DNA of 64,000 nt from Chionoecetes opilio. Its lineage: Eukaryota > Arthropoda > Malacostraca > Decapoda > Majidae. A model generated the notes under the pieces. It did no database searches. It saw nothing but the letters and a program-made list of their open reading frames with translations, and was not told the DNA's origin. The position numbers were made by a program, and so were the translations under genes. The DNA lies in the NCBI GenBank assembly GCA_016584305.1, contig JACEEZ010021752.1, forward strand, positions 141,997-205,996, written 5' to 3'. Shown in pieces: positions 11,101 to 23,929 of the stretch. Position 1 is the first letter of the stretch; the number at the start of each line of letters is the position of its first letter.

Positions 11101-12700
11101 ATGGGCTGGTAGAACAAGTAGCAACGTTTGTGAGGTGTGCCGACCATTATAACAGTCATTCGACTTATATACAATGGCGGGTTTATTTTCGCGTCAACCG
11201 GTCAATCTCTATTGTGATTTCATAACTATACATCTGGTTGTCGAGCTTATTTTCTACAACACGCTGCTGCGTCGCCCATGAAACCGTGTTGTATGAGGAA
11301 TGAGCATGTACTATGAGAAAAACTGTGAACTTCATACAACGGATCTAGACAACGTTTGGAGCGATAAATGGCTATTAAAACTTTATGCGATAATGTAAAA
11401 GTAATGCATATGGTAATGATAACCTCAAATAAAACTATCAGATTTGCAAAATAAATCGTTTAACTGAAGTACAGCAGTGAAAAGGTATTTAGGTGTGCTC
11501 ATTGCATTAGTAATGTCTTAAAACCAGTCCTGCATTGCCTATGCTGCGCCAGTTAAAAAGGCGACTGTACATGATTTGGTGCTTTATTTCAACGCAACTT
11601 TTGAACATAAAACTCCGAAGGAATGTCACTATTATAACACTCTTGTGTTAGGCCGCTTCTTAGCATATATGCCGGGGGTTCAATTCCCTGGTCGCCCCTG
11701 TTCGTTAAAAGATCAGCCAAGTGGAAATCAGTTTTCAAAGAAGAGCAATCCGAACTGATTCAACTCTGGTGCCAATTCAGATTTAAGTTGATACAAAGAT
11801 GAGTGACTTTGCGGGACTTAATATGGTTTTCCTTAAAGGATCGTAGAATCCGTGGGACTATGAAATATGACAGGCTTGCTATGTTTAAGATTCTTTAAAG
11901 GATTTGTGATGTCATTAATCATGAGACACTATTTCTGGTAAGCTTGCCTTATCCTCAAGTGCACACCCATTCAAGGTGATCGAACGGTTTTACCAAACCT
12001 TAAACTTTGGTCCACTTCACGTTGCATTCCCTAACAGTAGTCTTCCGGTACTATAAACTTGTGACTTAGTGGCATGTGTTAGCATTCGCGACCTGGCGGT
12101 GGTAGTCACTAGGCTCACGATAGTAGTACCCGTACAACACTGTTTTTTTACAGCCCTCCTGGTTTGAGCCTATTCGTGGTTGCGGTCCTGCTGAGTGCGT
12201 TTGATATCTGTGCCTCTGGGGTTCTCTACGTTCTGTCGCTACCGCCCTGAACCACTGGGACCCACTGCCTTCACAGATCATCGTATACTGACATTGTTCA
12301 CTGATTTTGCTTTAAGATTGGCCAGCCTGCTTGAGCCCCACAATCTGTGGCCCACGGTTTCCTGGGTGTTAAAATCTTTTAACTTTCCACCCATATTACG
12401 ATGTCCAGAGCACTATCACCACACACAAGTGTGCACAGCACGCCGGGTCGCGGACAAGTTACAACGGCAGGTCAACTCTCCACACTACGGCTCGACGTTG
12501 AACTGAGGCACGGGAAGTATCAGCCATTGGCGGGGAGCAGAGGTATGTGGGTGACGTCATTATCTGGTTCCAATACTCTGTGAACAATCCGATTTACCCT
12601 CAAGAACACCATTTCTTTTTTTCGGCACAAAAATTGAGCCACCGTCCGGTGACTCAGTTTTCTGACAAGTACTGTGCATGCATACATGATACCAGTAGTG
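11101..12700. other. Cleaner intergenic sequence, nothing recognised
   Basis: The base composition is normal here and contrasts with both sides. No RNA gene, domain or known repeat is recognised. The short open frames (11576-11758 plus, 12195-12506 plus) lack motifs. Confidence 0.45.
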
Positions 12701-12774
12701 GCATTATCATATGATAGGGATGTGGTGTAGAAAAAAGGAAAAGAGACGAGAGGATAGAGGAAGAGGAAAGAAGG

Positions 12775-12813
12775 AGGTGACGAGAGAGAGAGAAATGAGT
12801 AGAAGATGAGAAA

Positions 12814-12903
<90 letters not shown>
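12775..12903. repeat. (GA)n microsatellite
   Basis: GA repeats interrupted by a few A/G substitutions, strongest at 12812-12903. A purine-only strand. Confidence 0.9.
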
Positions 12904-12904
<1 letters not shown>

Positions 12905-13500
12905 AAAACTCCTAAACATGCGGACATACTCCCAAACATTGGGTGGATAAGGCCCCTGTAGAGAGCAAGCACCTGGGAAGGGAGTAAAAAAGGAGCAGAT
13001 GCCACAGGCACCTCACTTCTTAGAAGCTGTTTTAGCAAGAGATGAGATGTGAGATTTCAGTTCAATTTTTTAGTAAAGGATAGTCCTGCATGTTCATTGT
13101 AGAAGAATGAGACAGTTTTGAGTGTCATTGACGAAGAGGGATAGTTATCTGGTAGGTTTTGTCGATAGATAGGGGAAGAAATTGGTTTTTGAGGCATTGA
13201 ACAAAACAATGTTTGCGTTTGCTCCCATCAGACATTATGAGAAAGATCCGAAGTTAGGCCGCTTGGTGGCTCTCTCCATGCATCAACTTAGTTTTCCTGT
13301 TGAGTTGGACGTCTAATAAACGATGTTGTAAAATGCAGGGTAGAATCATCAGCGTAGGATTGGATATGTGTACCTACTGTGTCACAGGCGTTCAAAGAGC
13401 AGGCGGATTTTTCAGGTTTTCAGTACATTGAAATGTTGTATTCCGTACCCCGTATTACCGGGAAACTACCAGATGATGTTTAAGGAAAAACTGAGCCTTC
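12904..13500. other. Intergenic, nothing firm
   Basis: No coding motif is recognised. Parts could be degraded 5' sequence of the downstream Jockey-like element. Confidence 0.4.
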
Positions 13501-13539
13501 AGTGTCCTTCATGTATGTTGCTACATATCTGTGCATATT

Positions 13540-16500
13540 CTCTCACACCTCACCGGAAAATACATGCAACTATGGTACTACTAATGTACAATTTCTGTCT
13601 TCGGACTTATTAACATCCAAAGTGGAGCACATTTTATCTCATTTTCCTTTTGCAGAAATTTCCATTCTTGGGGATTTCAATGTTCACCACCAGCATTGGC
13701 TATCATCTTTCACTGACTAACCTGGTGAACAAGCCTACAGCTTTTCTATCCTCCAAAACCTAGAGCAGCTGGTGCAGCACCCTACCCGTATTCCTGACCG
13801 CCTTGGAAACACGCCCAACATTCTTGATCTTTTCTTAAGCTCTAGCCCTTCTGCTTACTCTGTGACATTGTTCCCTCTGTTGGGCTCCTCTGATAACAAT
13901 CTTCTTTCTGTTACCTGTCCTATCGCTCCGGTGCCGCCTCGGAATCACCTAAGCGGAGGTGATTCTGGCATTTCAACTCTGCTCTTTGTGCAGAGCGCAT
14001 AACTGAGGTCATTGTCTCTAGCATGGAGGCATATTCCAAACATTTTTTTTAATCCTAAAGCCCGAAATCCTTGGTTTGACTCTGTTTGTTCTCTGCGTCA
14101 AATAGAGAGGGGGCCCGACGGTACTGAAAACCATCCATCCCCTGAAATCATCCCCTTTATTTTTTGCCGTAATCATGTCAAAATTTCGTCATTTCCCAAA
14201 AAAACTCCTTCTCAAAAAAAAGTCAAAACTTTCTAAATCAAACCATCTTGTGATTTCTGACATCTAGCTAAAACACTTAAATTTTTTCTTCTTCTCTTTC
14301 CCCCTAGCTTCCCCCAGGGCCCACAGCGTCTCATCTTTTTCTAAAGCTGAACTTTTTGCTAAAAAAAACCCTTTGCTAAAAATTCCACCGGGTTTGATAA
14401 AGGGTTTTTCCTCCTTTCCTCCACCAGGGTTTTTGATTAAATCAAGTTAAATTTAATCATGATTTAAATCATGATTTAAAAAAAATTTATTTTTTTTAAA
14501 AAAAATTGATTTAAAATCATAACCTTATCTTTTTTGAAAAGAAAGGGAAAAAGAAGGAAAATTTTAACCAATGGGCTTTTTTGAACACCAAATTGTACTT
14601 GTAGATAATGATATAATGAACCCCAATGAGTGGGGCGGGGCAATCCAATGGGACTTTAGATACAAATTTCCAGTGGTGTTTTCACGTAGAAATATTTTTT
14701 TTTCCCAAATTTTATATTTTTTTTTGTTGTCCTGTACAAAAAACCACACTACGTAACCAAAAAATTGAATGTGCTGTTACTTTTGTTTTTAAAAAGGCCC
14801 CCAAAGGGTAGAACCCCAAATTTTAAAATGCTTATGATTAATAAAAAACAAAAAAAATTTAATTTTCTTTTTTAACCGCCGAAGTAAAAATTACTACAAC
14901 AAAAATTCCATGAATCAGCAAGTCAAGTAGCAAGGATGACTAGAAAAAATTTTGCCGAAAAATGAAAGCCAAATGAGGCAATATTTTGTGTGCTGATCTC
15001 ATCACAGACTGAATTGACCTTTCATATGCCACTAGGAGGTTATTACCCGGGGGTCAAATTAATAATCATTTGGTTTTTGGGGGGGGGGGGGGGGTAAAGC
15101 TTGAGGACGGTTTTTTTAAAGAACCCCCCCACTGGGCCCCCAGCCCAAAAGGAACACGAATGGACAGGCCATTTGGGGTGTTTTTTGCGGGGCATCAGGC
15201 AGCCTGGCCACCTAGACCGGTTTAGACCGGCCCGGGAAAAGTCATGAAAAAGCGCTTTTTAGACATAGGCTTTTTGGTTTTTTTAAAACGTCCATCTAGA
15301 AAAAAAAATATTAAATTCACTGTATTTCATGTTTTATGCATTTTTTATTCACTTATGATCTCTTTTTTTGTTATAAAATGTAATATTTTCCTTATAGTTA
15401 GATTTTTTAGAAAATCAAATTAAAATAAAAAAAAAAAAATTTTTATTTAAATCAAATATATCGGGTTTTTTTTTAGTTTAAAAAAAAAAAATCAACAACC
15501 CGTCCTCCAACCCTGACAATATTAATATTTGCCTGTTATTAAGACCTTCGAAATGATCTTCCTTTTTTTTTTTTTTTTTTCCCCATCCCGGGGGGTTACA
15601 AACCGACGGAGTCCCCCCTATTGCTTCAAAAACTTAAAAAAAAAGGCTTTTGTGCTTGCACCTTTCCTGGGCAAACTTTTTGTTCTGCCCATTACTTTCC
15701 CCCTTTCCTTCTTGCTGGAAGTTGTTCACATCCAACCTGTTTAAGAAGGGTGACCGTTCTAATCCTTAAAAACCCCTATACTTGACTTCCTGCCTTTCTA
15801 AAGCTTTTGAATTTAACTTAATAAAAGATTCTTAAGCATCTTTTTCTCCCTCACAATCTTCAAATCTGATCGTCCGAAAACGGTTTCCGTAAAGGGCGTT
15901 TCTACTGGCATCTTCTAGCTTTCCTAACTAAAACTTGGTCCCCCCCTTTTTGGGGGTTTTTCAGTTTAATTTTGCTGTTCCCCTTTGGCCCAATAAAAAG
16001 CTTTTGAAAACAGTCTGGCACAAATCTTTTAATTCCAAACTACCCTCATTCGTTTAATATCTTTCCCCTCTGCACCTTCAATTTAAAATTTTTTTCAAAC
16101 CTTTCTATTGCAGTTATTTTAAAAAGGTAATAGTGATGTTCCCCAAGATTCTGTCCTATCACTTTTCATGGTGAAGACCATCCAGGGCCAATCACCTTTT
16201 TCATTATTCTTTAAAATGACCCTTCAAAATCAAACTAAAACCCCATAACCCTACCTGATGTTTCTCCCCTGCATTTTCCCAACGTCGTTTATTAAAACGT
16301 CCAATTTCAACGGGAAAAAAAGGATTCACGGGAGATGCCCCCGGGGGCCCCCTAATTTCTGATTTTTCTATATTTCTGTTGGGCAAAGCAAACCTTGTTT
16401 TTTTCAATCCCTAAAAAAAACCCCAAATTTTTCACATCACTCAAAAAAAATTTTCCAGAAAAACTATCCCCTCTTTTTTTAAATGACCCAAAACTTCTCC

Positions 16501-16565
16501 TCCTTCTACAATGAACATTTTTTGGGTGCCCTTTAAATAAAAATAGAACTCAGTAGAGGCAACCT
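13540..16565 (+). pseudogene. Jockey-like non-LTR retrotransposon, degraded and split by a hAT element
   Basis: The endonuclease part is readable at 13600-14000: frames encode ISILGDFNVHHQHW (the GDFN metal-binding motif), then [20 protein letters not shown] and LGSSDNNL, which correspond to the conserved S-D-H-N block with H replaced by N. After a hAT insertion at 14425-15502, the RT part resumes at 15529. It includes IQPV followed by a lysine/glycine/aspartate stretch (15735-15755), the fingers near 15790-15930, a 'VPQDSVLS' version of the GVPQGSVLS motif near 16140-16170, and the thumb-like FFQSLKKTPNFSHH near 16400. An A-rich tail follows at 16570-16615. Many frame breaks; non-functional. 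Confidence 0.8.
14425..15502. mobile_element. Nonautonomous hAT element inserted in the Jockey-like element
   Basis: Starts CAGGGTTTTTGATTAAATC and ends in an A-rich 'aatcaacaacccg' terminus. The flanks tcctccac (14417-14424) and tcctccaa (15503-15510) match at 7 of 8 bases, an 8-bp duplication typical of hAT. The internal sequence matches the element at 52221-56076 (blocks 'ccaatgggctttt' and 'aattactacaacaaaaatt'). No transposase is visible. Confidence 0.8.
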
Positions 16566-17117
16566 CCGCCCGAATAAAAAAAAGAAAAAAAAAAAAAAAA
16601 AAAAAATAAAAAAAAATATATAAAATATATATATTATCCCCTTTATTTGCCGGGAAAAGACGCCCTCCGCATAAGACGCCCCCCTATTTTAAAAAGAGGT
16701 TTTGAAAAAGAAAAAAATATTGCTTTTTTTTGGAGGGAAATTTTTTTTTTTCGAAAAAATTATCAAGTTAATAAAAAAATTAAAAAAATTTGTGGGGGAA
16801 AGAAAATGATTATAATTATGGGGCATGTACCAAAATACAATATTCACTGTGCAGTGAATGTGAAGAAAAATTATACTATTTAAAAATGTAAGGAGAAAAA
16901 CATTTAAACCCAAAAATTTTGGTAAAAATCATAATATTTGCAGGATCCCCCCACGAATTGAATTCAATAGTTTGCTACCTATGACAAAATGGGCTTAGTT
17001 TTAAAGGTTTTTTAGGTTTTCCCTTTTTTGGGTTTTTCGCTATGTGTTTAGATTTGTGGAAAATTTGGGGTATAAAATTTTGGTATTATTTTGGTATTGG
17101 GCTTTCCAAATTTCCTA

Positions 17118-17792
17118 CCGTAGATCCCTGAAGTCCCCACCTGCATTTGGAAGTCCCCCAGGCGCCAAAATTACAAATTTAAATAGCATCACTACGGTTT
17201 TTTATTTTTGCCACTAAAAATGAACACAGTATTTAGTCATGACTGTATAATCTCCCCGGGTTTCAGCGTTTTTTTTATGCTTTGTATCTGCAAATAAACT
17301 GTTGCGCATTTTGCTTCCACTTTTTTCTGCGCGCGATGACGGGACAGAAAAACAATAGTTTTTCGGGCGACAGAACCAAGATTTTGCCAAAATTTTTTCC
17401 AAACTTGAATAAATTTATTTTCACTTTGGGGCAGGGGAATTTTTATAAAACCCAAAGCTTTTCCGCAGTTTTAAATATATATAAACTTGTTTTATTTTTA
17501 CCTCAAAATTTCCCTGAATTCCCCAAGTGGCGACTCCAATGTGGGAAAAAAATTCAAAGCTGGCACTTTACTGTAGTATATAGTGAGGTCCCACTCGGTT
17601 TTTTTTTTTAAAAATGTTCATTTATACCCAAAATTTGACACAGATAAAAGACCAAAATGACCCAGACTTTCCAGATACCCCCTTCAAAATTTCCTGAAAC
17701 CCAATGGAGTACAAATGTAAGTTTTAAACGCCCCCAACACGTCTGTAAACCCCCAAAGAAACGTAGAACGGCGATTTCACTGTTATCTATGG
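17118..17792. mobile_element. TA-flanked MITE with CCGTAGATAACAG ends, degraded copy
   Basis: Starts after TA with CCGTAGATCCCTGAAGT and ends CTGTTATCTATGG. It corresponds in reverse orientation to the clean element at 45974-46448, sharing 'tagtcatgactgtataatct' and 'tttcagcg' blocks. It is absent from the matching place in the right arm of the inverted repeat, so it inserted after the duplication. Confidence 0.65.
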
Positions 17793-18974
17793 TGGACTCT
17801 TCCCGGGACACCTTTGGGTAGCTTTTTTTATTAGGATTATTTTGACCCCCTTTTTCCCATGGCGAAATTTTGAATAAAAAATGGCATTACAGGGAGAAAC
17901 CAAAAATCTACCATTCTTCACCAAAAGTTAAGTTGGGGTTAAATCAGATTAGGTTAGGTTAGAGGTGGGGGTTTGGTTTAGTAACGGGTGTTATAGAAAA
18001 AAAAAGAAAATACCAATAATAGGGCCCGGGTTGAAGATAGCAATTTTTTGGGGGGGGCCACCTGGGGGGGGCGGGTTTGCCTCCCCCACATACAAAAATG
18101 CATACAAACTTGATATCCGCAAAATAAAGGCCAGTTTAATTCAAACACATAAAAAACTTTCAGGGGGACTTAAGTTTCGGCCTCAAAATCGGTGGTTGTC
18201 CAATAAAAAAAATTCACGAAGATTTTTTGATAACATGGAAAACCTCTGTACCTTTTTGTTTTTTTGAAATTTGGTTAAAGGGGGCCACCTTTTGTGGGGA
18301 TCGCGATTTTGGGCACGGGTTTTAACACCTATGAATCTATCACAGTCGCGAGGGTTGATTAGTCTTTTTCAGGAAGGTACAGGTAAAGGCTGTTTAAAAC
18401 ACCCTAAAATCACGGCAGCTTTCCGTAAAGCCTTGCCTTGTTTTCACACTATTCGTCTTTGGTTTTCCGTCTTTTTTCGGAAAGTTTCCTGCCCCCCCTT
18501 TCTAAGCAGACATGGTGCCTCAGGGCTATGCTGAAGAAATTTGCTTTAATAGCACTTCTGTCGGGTTTTGAAGAAGGGGTTTTTTAACCTAAAAGACACT
18601 TTTTTGGGTACATAAAGCCTTGAAAAAACTAAAATTTAATAAAGCAGGCACAGTCCTTTACTTAAAATATTTTCCCCGGGAAAACCTTTTACGTGACAGG
18701 ACAGTGATGTATTGGAGCCGTGAGGGCGGGAAACCGTTTAGTGTAACGTAATTTGTTTAATGTAAAAAATTTTCAAACGGATGTGATAGACGGGTCCTGT
18801 CCCCAAAATTTCCCATGGGGGAGGGTTTGTGTTTGGCCCTTGACCCGGAGGGGTTTGGCGCCGGGGTTTGGGTTTGGGGGTCCCGGTGGAAGACTTTTGT
18901 CCCGTCTACAGTTACCTTTTCACCCTTTTTTACTAGCACTTTTTTCATGAAATTTTTTCCTTTATCCGTAGAGG

Positions 18975-19679
18975 TACGGGGGGTCCCGTTAAAACGGAGC
19001 TTTGGGGTTTATAGGGAAATCCGATGAACGAAGGTGAAAAATTTAGGGTTATTTTCAATTACGAGAATCGAAAACCCAATTGATACGACATTAAAACTGG
19101 GGTAAGAAAAATTATCAAGTTAAAAAATGTTTGCCCACCACTCCCGGGCTGGAAAAAAGGGGGATTTTTTTTTACCCCATTTGGGGTCCCCCCTAGCAAG
19201 GCGGGCCCTTGAAGGGTAATTAACCCTAGGGCGCGGCCTGCCCTTTTGGGGTTTAATTGCAGGTGTGCGGCCCCAAACCCTTGGGACCCCCAAACACTAC
19301 CTTCCTTGTATCACGTGGCGTCCCCCCCTACATTACAACGTTTTTTTGCTTGTTAGGCATTTTTTATGTTGTATTTTAATGTGCGTTTAGGTTATTTTGT
19401 GTGCTTTTTCTCTTTCGGGAATGCTTTTCTACAAAAAAGGGGTATGTACAGTGTGGGTAATATAGACGCGTGTGTTTTTTTGTTTTGCTATAGTTTTTTT
19501 TAGCTTAAAAAACATGCCCTCTTTTTTTTTTTTTTTTTTTTTATTTTTTATTAATTGAGGGGGTTCCGGGCCCCCAAAACCTATATTTTACCTTATTTTT
19601 GTGTTCTTTTAAAAGAATTTCGTTTTTAACGGGTATGCCGGGGGAAACCCTAACTGCTCGTACTTAAAGGACCTCCCTG
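18975..19679. mobile_element. Tigger-like 'GGGAGGTCCCG' element, degraded, reversed
   Basis: Starts with a corrupted form of the right terminus (GGGGGGTCCCGTT) and ends ACCTCCCTG. The interior keeps recognisable blocks such as 'ggtgtgcggcccca' and 'ttacaacgtttttttgcttg'. The poly-T tract near 19530-19552 corresponds to the A-rich tract of clean copies. Inserted in the left arm of the giant inverted repeat only. Confidence 0.75.
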
Positions 19680-20721
19680 TACAGGGGTGGGGAATTGAGG
19701 GGTCGAGGTGGTACAAACCCTTTATGCTGTCCCCTTTATCCCACCTTGCTTCCCACTTTACCGTTTAAAACAAACACGAAACATAACACCTGCATGGCTT
19801 GGGCCCACCCCCTGTCTGGGGACCGGGAAATTAGGGGCCCGAGGGGGGCCCCTGATGTGCCCTTTACTTTCCTCGCCGACACAACTGCAACACAAGCCAG
19901 GTAATTCAAGAACCCAAAAGGGGACACACAGACACACACACCACCTCTTGTCTCCACGTTTTTAAAAAGACCCCGCTGCCCAAAAAAACAAAAAAGGGCC
20001 AGACCCCCTTTTCTCCATCCTTGTGTGTATAGACAGACTCCCCAAGATACTCCACCTCCCTCTCACCGCTCACCCCCTTTAAAAATAAAATTTTAAAACA
20101 GGGCTCTTTTTTTTCACTATTCCATTTATCAACAATACCATTCCAGCGAAAATTCCAACACTATTTTCTGCCCCCTTCTTCTTTCCCCTTTCCCAACTTT
20201 TTTTGTAAAACTTGTGTGGCCCGAGTGGGATGGGGGAAATTTAAGGCGACATTAATATGCGGGATGTTTGTTTTTTTTCCATGGGAGCGGGGGGGAAATC
20301 TGACCCGGTAATGACCCATGGGGGGGTTGCGCGGGAGGGGCGTCGCCGAGAGTTTTATCAGACGTTTTACAATGGGGGAGGCAGCGGGGGGGGGTGGATA
20401 TTTTTACATCTGACACGGCCATTTGGAAGAAAACAATCCCCCCTATCTTGTTCCCAGCTCTTTTTTTTCTTTTAAACCCCAAACCCTTTTTCTTAGTATT
20501 TGCTTTTATGTTGATAACCAGGTACAAATTGTGCTCAGGGGACTCTGCCCCAACACAGATCACTCCAGACCCCTTTAAAAATTACCCCCCGGTTTTTCCC
20601 GCATTAACTCCCCAACCTCTTCATTCGCTAATATGGCCGCATTAGACGCGGGGGTGAATTTTTGCTTTCCCTTTTTTAAAGGGGAAAAAAATGCGTCTTA
20701 TGCCCCGGAAAATAGGGGTAT

Positions 20722-21184
20722 ATATATAATAAAAATATATATATAATATAATATTTTATAAATAATATATATATATATAAAATATATAATATATTATATA
20801 TATTATATATATATATATAATATATATTATTTTAATATAATATATATGTATTATATATATCCCCTCAGTTGAGGGGCATTCCCTCCGGCCGAATACTTCA
20901 TAAATTGGTTGCCAGGGCAGCATTTGCCCCATAGATTTAACCCAAAAATTTTAAATCGGGTTTTCCTTATACCAAATAGACTTGGTACCCCCGGGATTTT
21001 GGGAAACCCCAATTCTTTTACTTTTCGAGAAATCCGAAACACAAACAAACAGACAGCGGGACAAAACAGATCGGGGTAAAAAACATAACCCCTCCAACTT
21101 CATTGGCGGAGGAAAGATAAGTTATGCATAAAAAATGATGAAATAGGCTATTGCTGTTACCTTAAATCAATGGGGATTCCCCGT
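20722..21184. repeat. Spacer of giant inverted repeat, with (TA)n
   Basis: 20722-20860 is nearly pure A/T with (TA)n. 20860-21184 is unique in this window and has no gene; it includes 'cagacagcgggacaaaac', which could be part of another repeat. It forms the loop between the two arms. Confidence 0.6.
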
Positions 21185-23896
21185 TTTTGCCGGCGCATAA
21201 GACGAAAGTTTTTCCCTTAAAAAGGAATGCAAATTTCCCCCCGCGCTAATGGGGCCATATTAGTAATGAAGGTGGGGGCAGAAAATGCAAAACGGGCCGG
21301 GGTGTATTACAAAAGGGGGTCTGGAGTGATCTGTGTTAAAGCAGTATTCCATTGAACACAATTGTAACTGTGTTATCACGTAAGTAAAAAAAAAAAAAAC
21401 TAAGAAAAGGGTTTGGTTTTTAAAAAAAAACAAGACCCGGGGCAACAAGATTGGGGTTGTTGTGTCAAGAGGGTTTTTGGAAAGATGTAAACATCATCCA
21501 CCCCCCGCTGCTGCTCTCCATTTTTAAAAAAGTCTTTTATATCTCAGGTCTGCCCCCTTTACCTGGGTTTCTTCACTCGGCGGGGCCCCCCCCGCGCACC
21601 CCCAGTCCATTACCCCCAAAAACAAACCCCGCACCCATGGAAAAGACAAAAATCGACATATTAGTTGTAGCCTTTAAACCCCATTTGGCTCGGGCCACAC
21701 AAGTTTTAACAACAGTTGGAAGGGAAATGATGAAAAGGGGGGGGCAAAAATGGTTGGAATTTTCGCTGGAAATTTAGTTTTTTGATAAATGGGAAAAGTG
21801 AATCAAAGGGGCGTTTTTTTAAAATTTTTTTTTTAGTGTGACGGTGGAGGAAGGTGTAGATCCCTTGGGGGGTTTTCTTTTACACACAAGGGTTGGGGAA
21901 AAGGGGGTTTTGGGGGTTCGTATTTTTTGCCCGCGAGTCATTGTACAAATTGGGGGTAAGAGGGGCTCGGCGTGTGTCTATGTGGTCCCCGTGGCTGACT
22001 GAATTACCTGGCTGGGGTGCAGTTGTGTCGGCCCAGGGCAAGGGCAGGTTAGCGTCCGGGCACCCATAATCCTGGTCCCCGACCAGGGGGGGCCTAAACC
22101 GATGCCAGGGGGTGTTTTGTTTTGTGTGATTTTTTTTTTAAACGCCGGGTACAGTGGGAAGCAAGGTTGGGGTTTGGAGACAGCATAGGGCTTTGTACCC
22201 CTCGACCCCCCAAACCTCACCCCTGTACCTCTACGGAAAGGGGAAAATGTATGGAAAAAGTGTAGAAAAGGCTTTCAACGGTAGATGGAGAAAGGGCAAA
22301 AAATTTTTTCCCCCGGTGCACCAAGACCCCAAACCCATCCCTGGCGCCAAAATCGTCCGCCTCAAGGCCCCAAAACCACCATACCATCTTGGTGCCCTGG
22401 CAGCACCCTCTCATCAAACCTTAGAATTTTTTTTAAAATTTTAACCAAAAAAGACGTTTTACACTTTAAAAGGGCGCCGCCGTCACCTTTCCCAAAACAC
22501 CCCCGCCTGTCACGTAATGGTTTCTGGGGAAAAAATATTTTAACTAAAGAGACGTGCCCTTTCTGATTCATCGTTTTTTCAAGGGTTTATGTACCCAAAA
22601 CAGTGTTTTTTTTAGAAATTCAAAAATCCTCTTTTTTCACCCCTGAAGTGCTATTAATGCAAAAATTTTTTCAACCAAACCTCTGAGGGACCATGTCTGT
22701 TTTGAGGGTGGGGGGAGGAAAAAATGCCCAAAAAAGACGGAACCCTGACAAATAATGTGAAAAAAGGGACGGTTTACGGAACCTGCCCTGGGTTTTTCCC
22801 CGAGTATGAACCAGCCTTTACCTTACCTTCCTGAAGGGAAAAAATCAACCCCCCGGACTGTGATAGATTCATAGGGGTAAACCAGGGCAAATATCGTCCA
22901 TCCCCACAAAGGTTGGCCCCTTTAAAAAATTTTCCAAAAATAACACAAGGTAGAGATGGCTACCTACAGACAGGTTACCTTTAAAAATCTTTGTAAAAAT
23001 TTTTTATTTGGGGAACCACCCAATTCGAGGCCCAAAAATTAGTCCCCCCCTGAATAGTTTTAAAGTGTTTTGAAAAAAATTTTGGCCTCGGGTTTTTTTT
23101 GAAATCAATGTTTTTTTACATGTGGGGGGGGGGGAGGGGAACCGCCCCTCCAAGTCCGCCCCACCAAAAAAATTTCCCACGTTTTACACTGTCATATTTT
23201 TGGTAAAAAATCGTTTTTTTTTTATATCATCTGTTACTAAACCCCAAAACCCCCCTCTAACCCCAACCTAATCTGATTTAACTTAAAATTAAATTTTTGG
23301 GTGAAATAAAGGGGATTTTCGGTACTACGTGTAATTCCTTATTTTTTCAATTTGGGGCCATGGGAAATGGGGGTTTAAAAAACTTAGAATGAAGAAAGCT
23401 ACAAAGATGGGGGCGGTAAGAGTTCAAGGGCTTTTTAAAGGCCCCCTACCAAAATAATCCAAAAATTTTATACTTTAAAAATTCCACAAATCTAAACAAA
23501 ATAGCAGAATAGGGACAAAGGCTACCTACAAACATTAAAACTAAGCATAGGTCATAGGGAGCCCAAAAAAATTAGAATATCAATTCGTGGGGGCATCCCG
23601 CAATAATTTTTACCCATTTTGAAATTTCCGTCATTCCCCTTTTCATTTTTAAATATAGGGATAATTTTTTTATTCACATTCACTGCACTGTGAATATTTT
23701 TTTTTAGGTACATGCTCATAATCATTTGTTTTCCCCCAAAATCCTTTTTTTTTAAAAACCCTTATAAAATTTTCGAAAAATTTAATTTTTTTCCCCAAAA
23801 AAACCACTATTTTTTTTTTTTTAAAAAACCCCTTGTAAAAAAGGGGGGCGTCTTTTGCGGAGGGGCGTCTTATTTCGCCGGCAAAATACGGTATAT
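21185..23896. repeat. Right arm of the giant inverted repeat
   Basis: Begins near TTTTTGCCGGCGCATAAGAC and ends ATTTCGCCGGCAAAATACGG. It is the reverse complement of 16635-20720 over its whole length apart from the two insertions in that arm. Neither arm holds a recognisable transposase or other protein, although base quality is poor. Each arm is itself bounded by inverted CCGG...AAGACGC motifs. The pair may therefore be two oppositely oriented copies of one 2.7 kb DNA transposon or a foldback element. Confidence 0.8.
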
Positions 23897-23929
23897 ACAG
23901 GGGGCGAGGGTTCCAAGGCATCTTGGAGG

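Larger units (their letters stand above)
16635..20720. repeat. Left arm of a giant inverted repeat
   Basis: Outer end: TTTGCCGGGAAAAGACGCC, then CGCATAAGACGCCCCCC. Inner end: GCGTCTTATGCCCCGGAAAA. The arm matches the reverse complement of 21185-23896 in order: the 'gattataattatggggcatg' region, the 'agattaggttaggttagagg' block (17960), 'atgaatctatcacagtcgcg' (18330), the Tigger-flanking block near 18900, 'ctttatgctgtccc' (19724) and 'ctaatatggccgcattagac' (20627). It carries two insertions missing from the right arm (17118-17792 and 18975-19679). After removing them, both arms are about 2.7 kb. Confidence 0.8.

Noticed and set aside
10822..11101. Small genes on either strand near 10.8-11.1 kb
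   Set aside because: Overlapping frames on both strands in homopolymer-damaged sequence, with no motif.
17958..17978. Arthropod telomeric (TTAGG)n tract
   Set aside because: Only about two to three units, and they recur inside the other arm of the giant inverted repeat, so they belong to the repeat.
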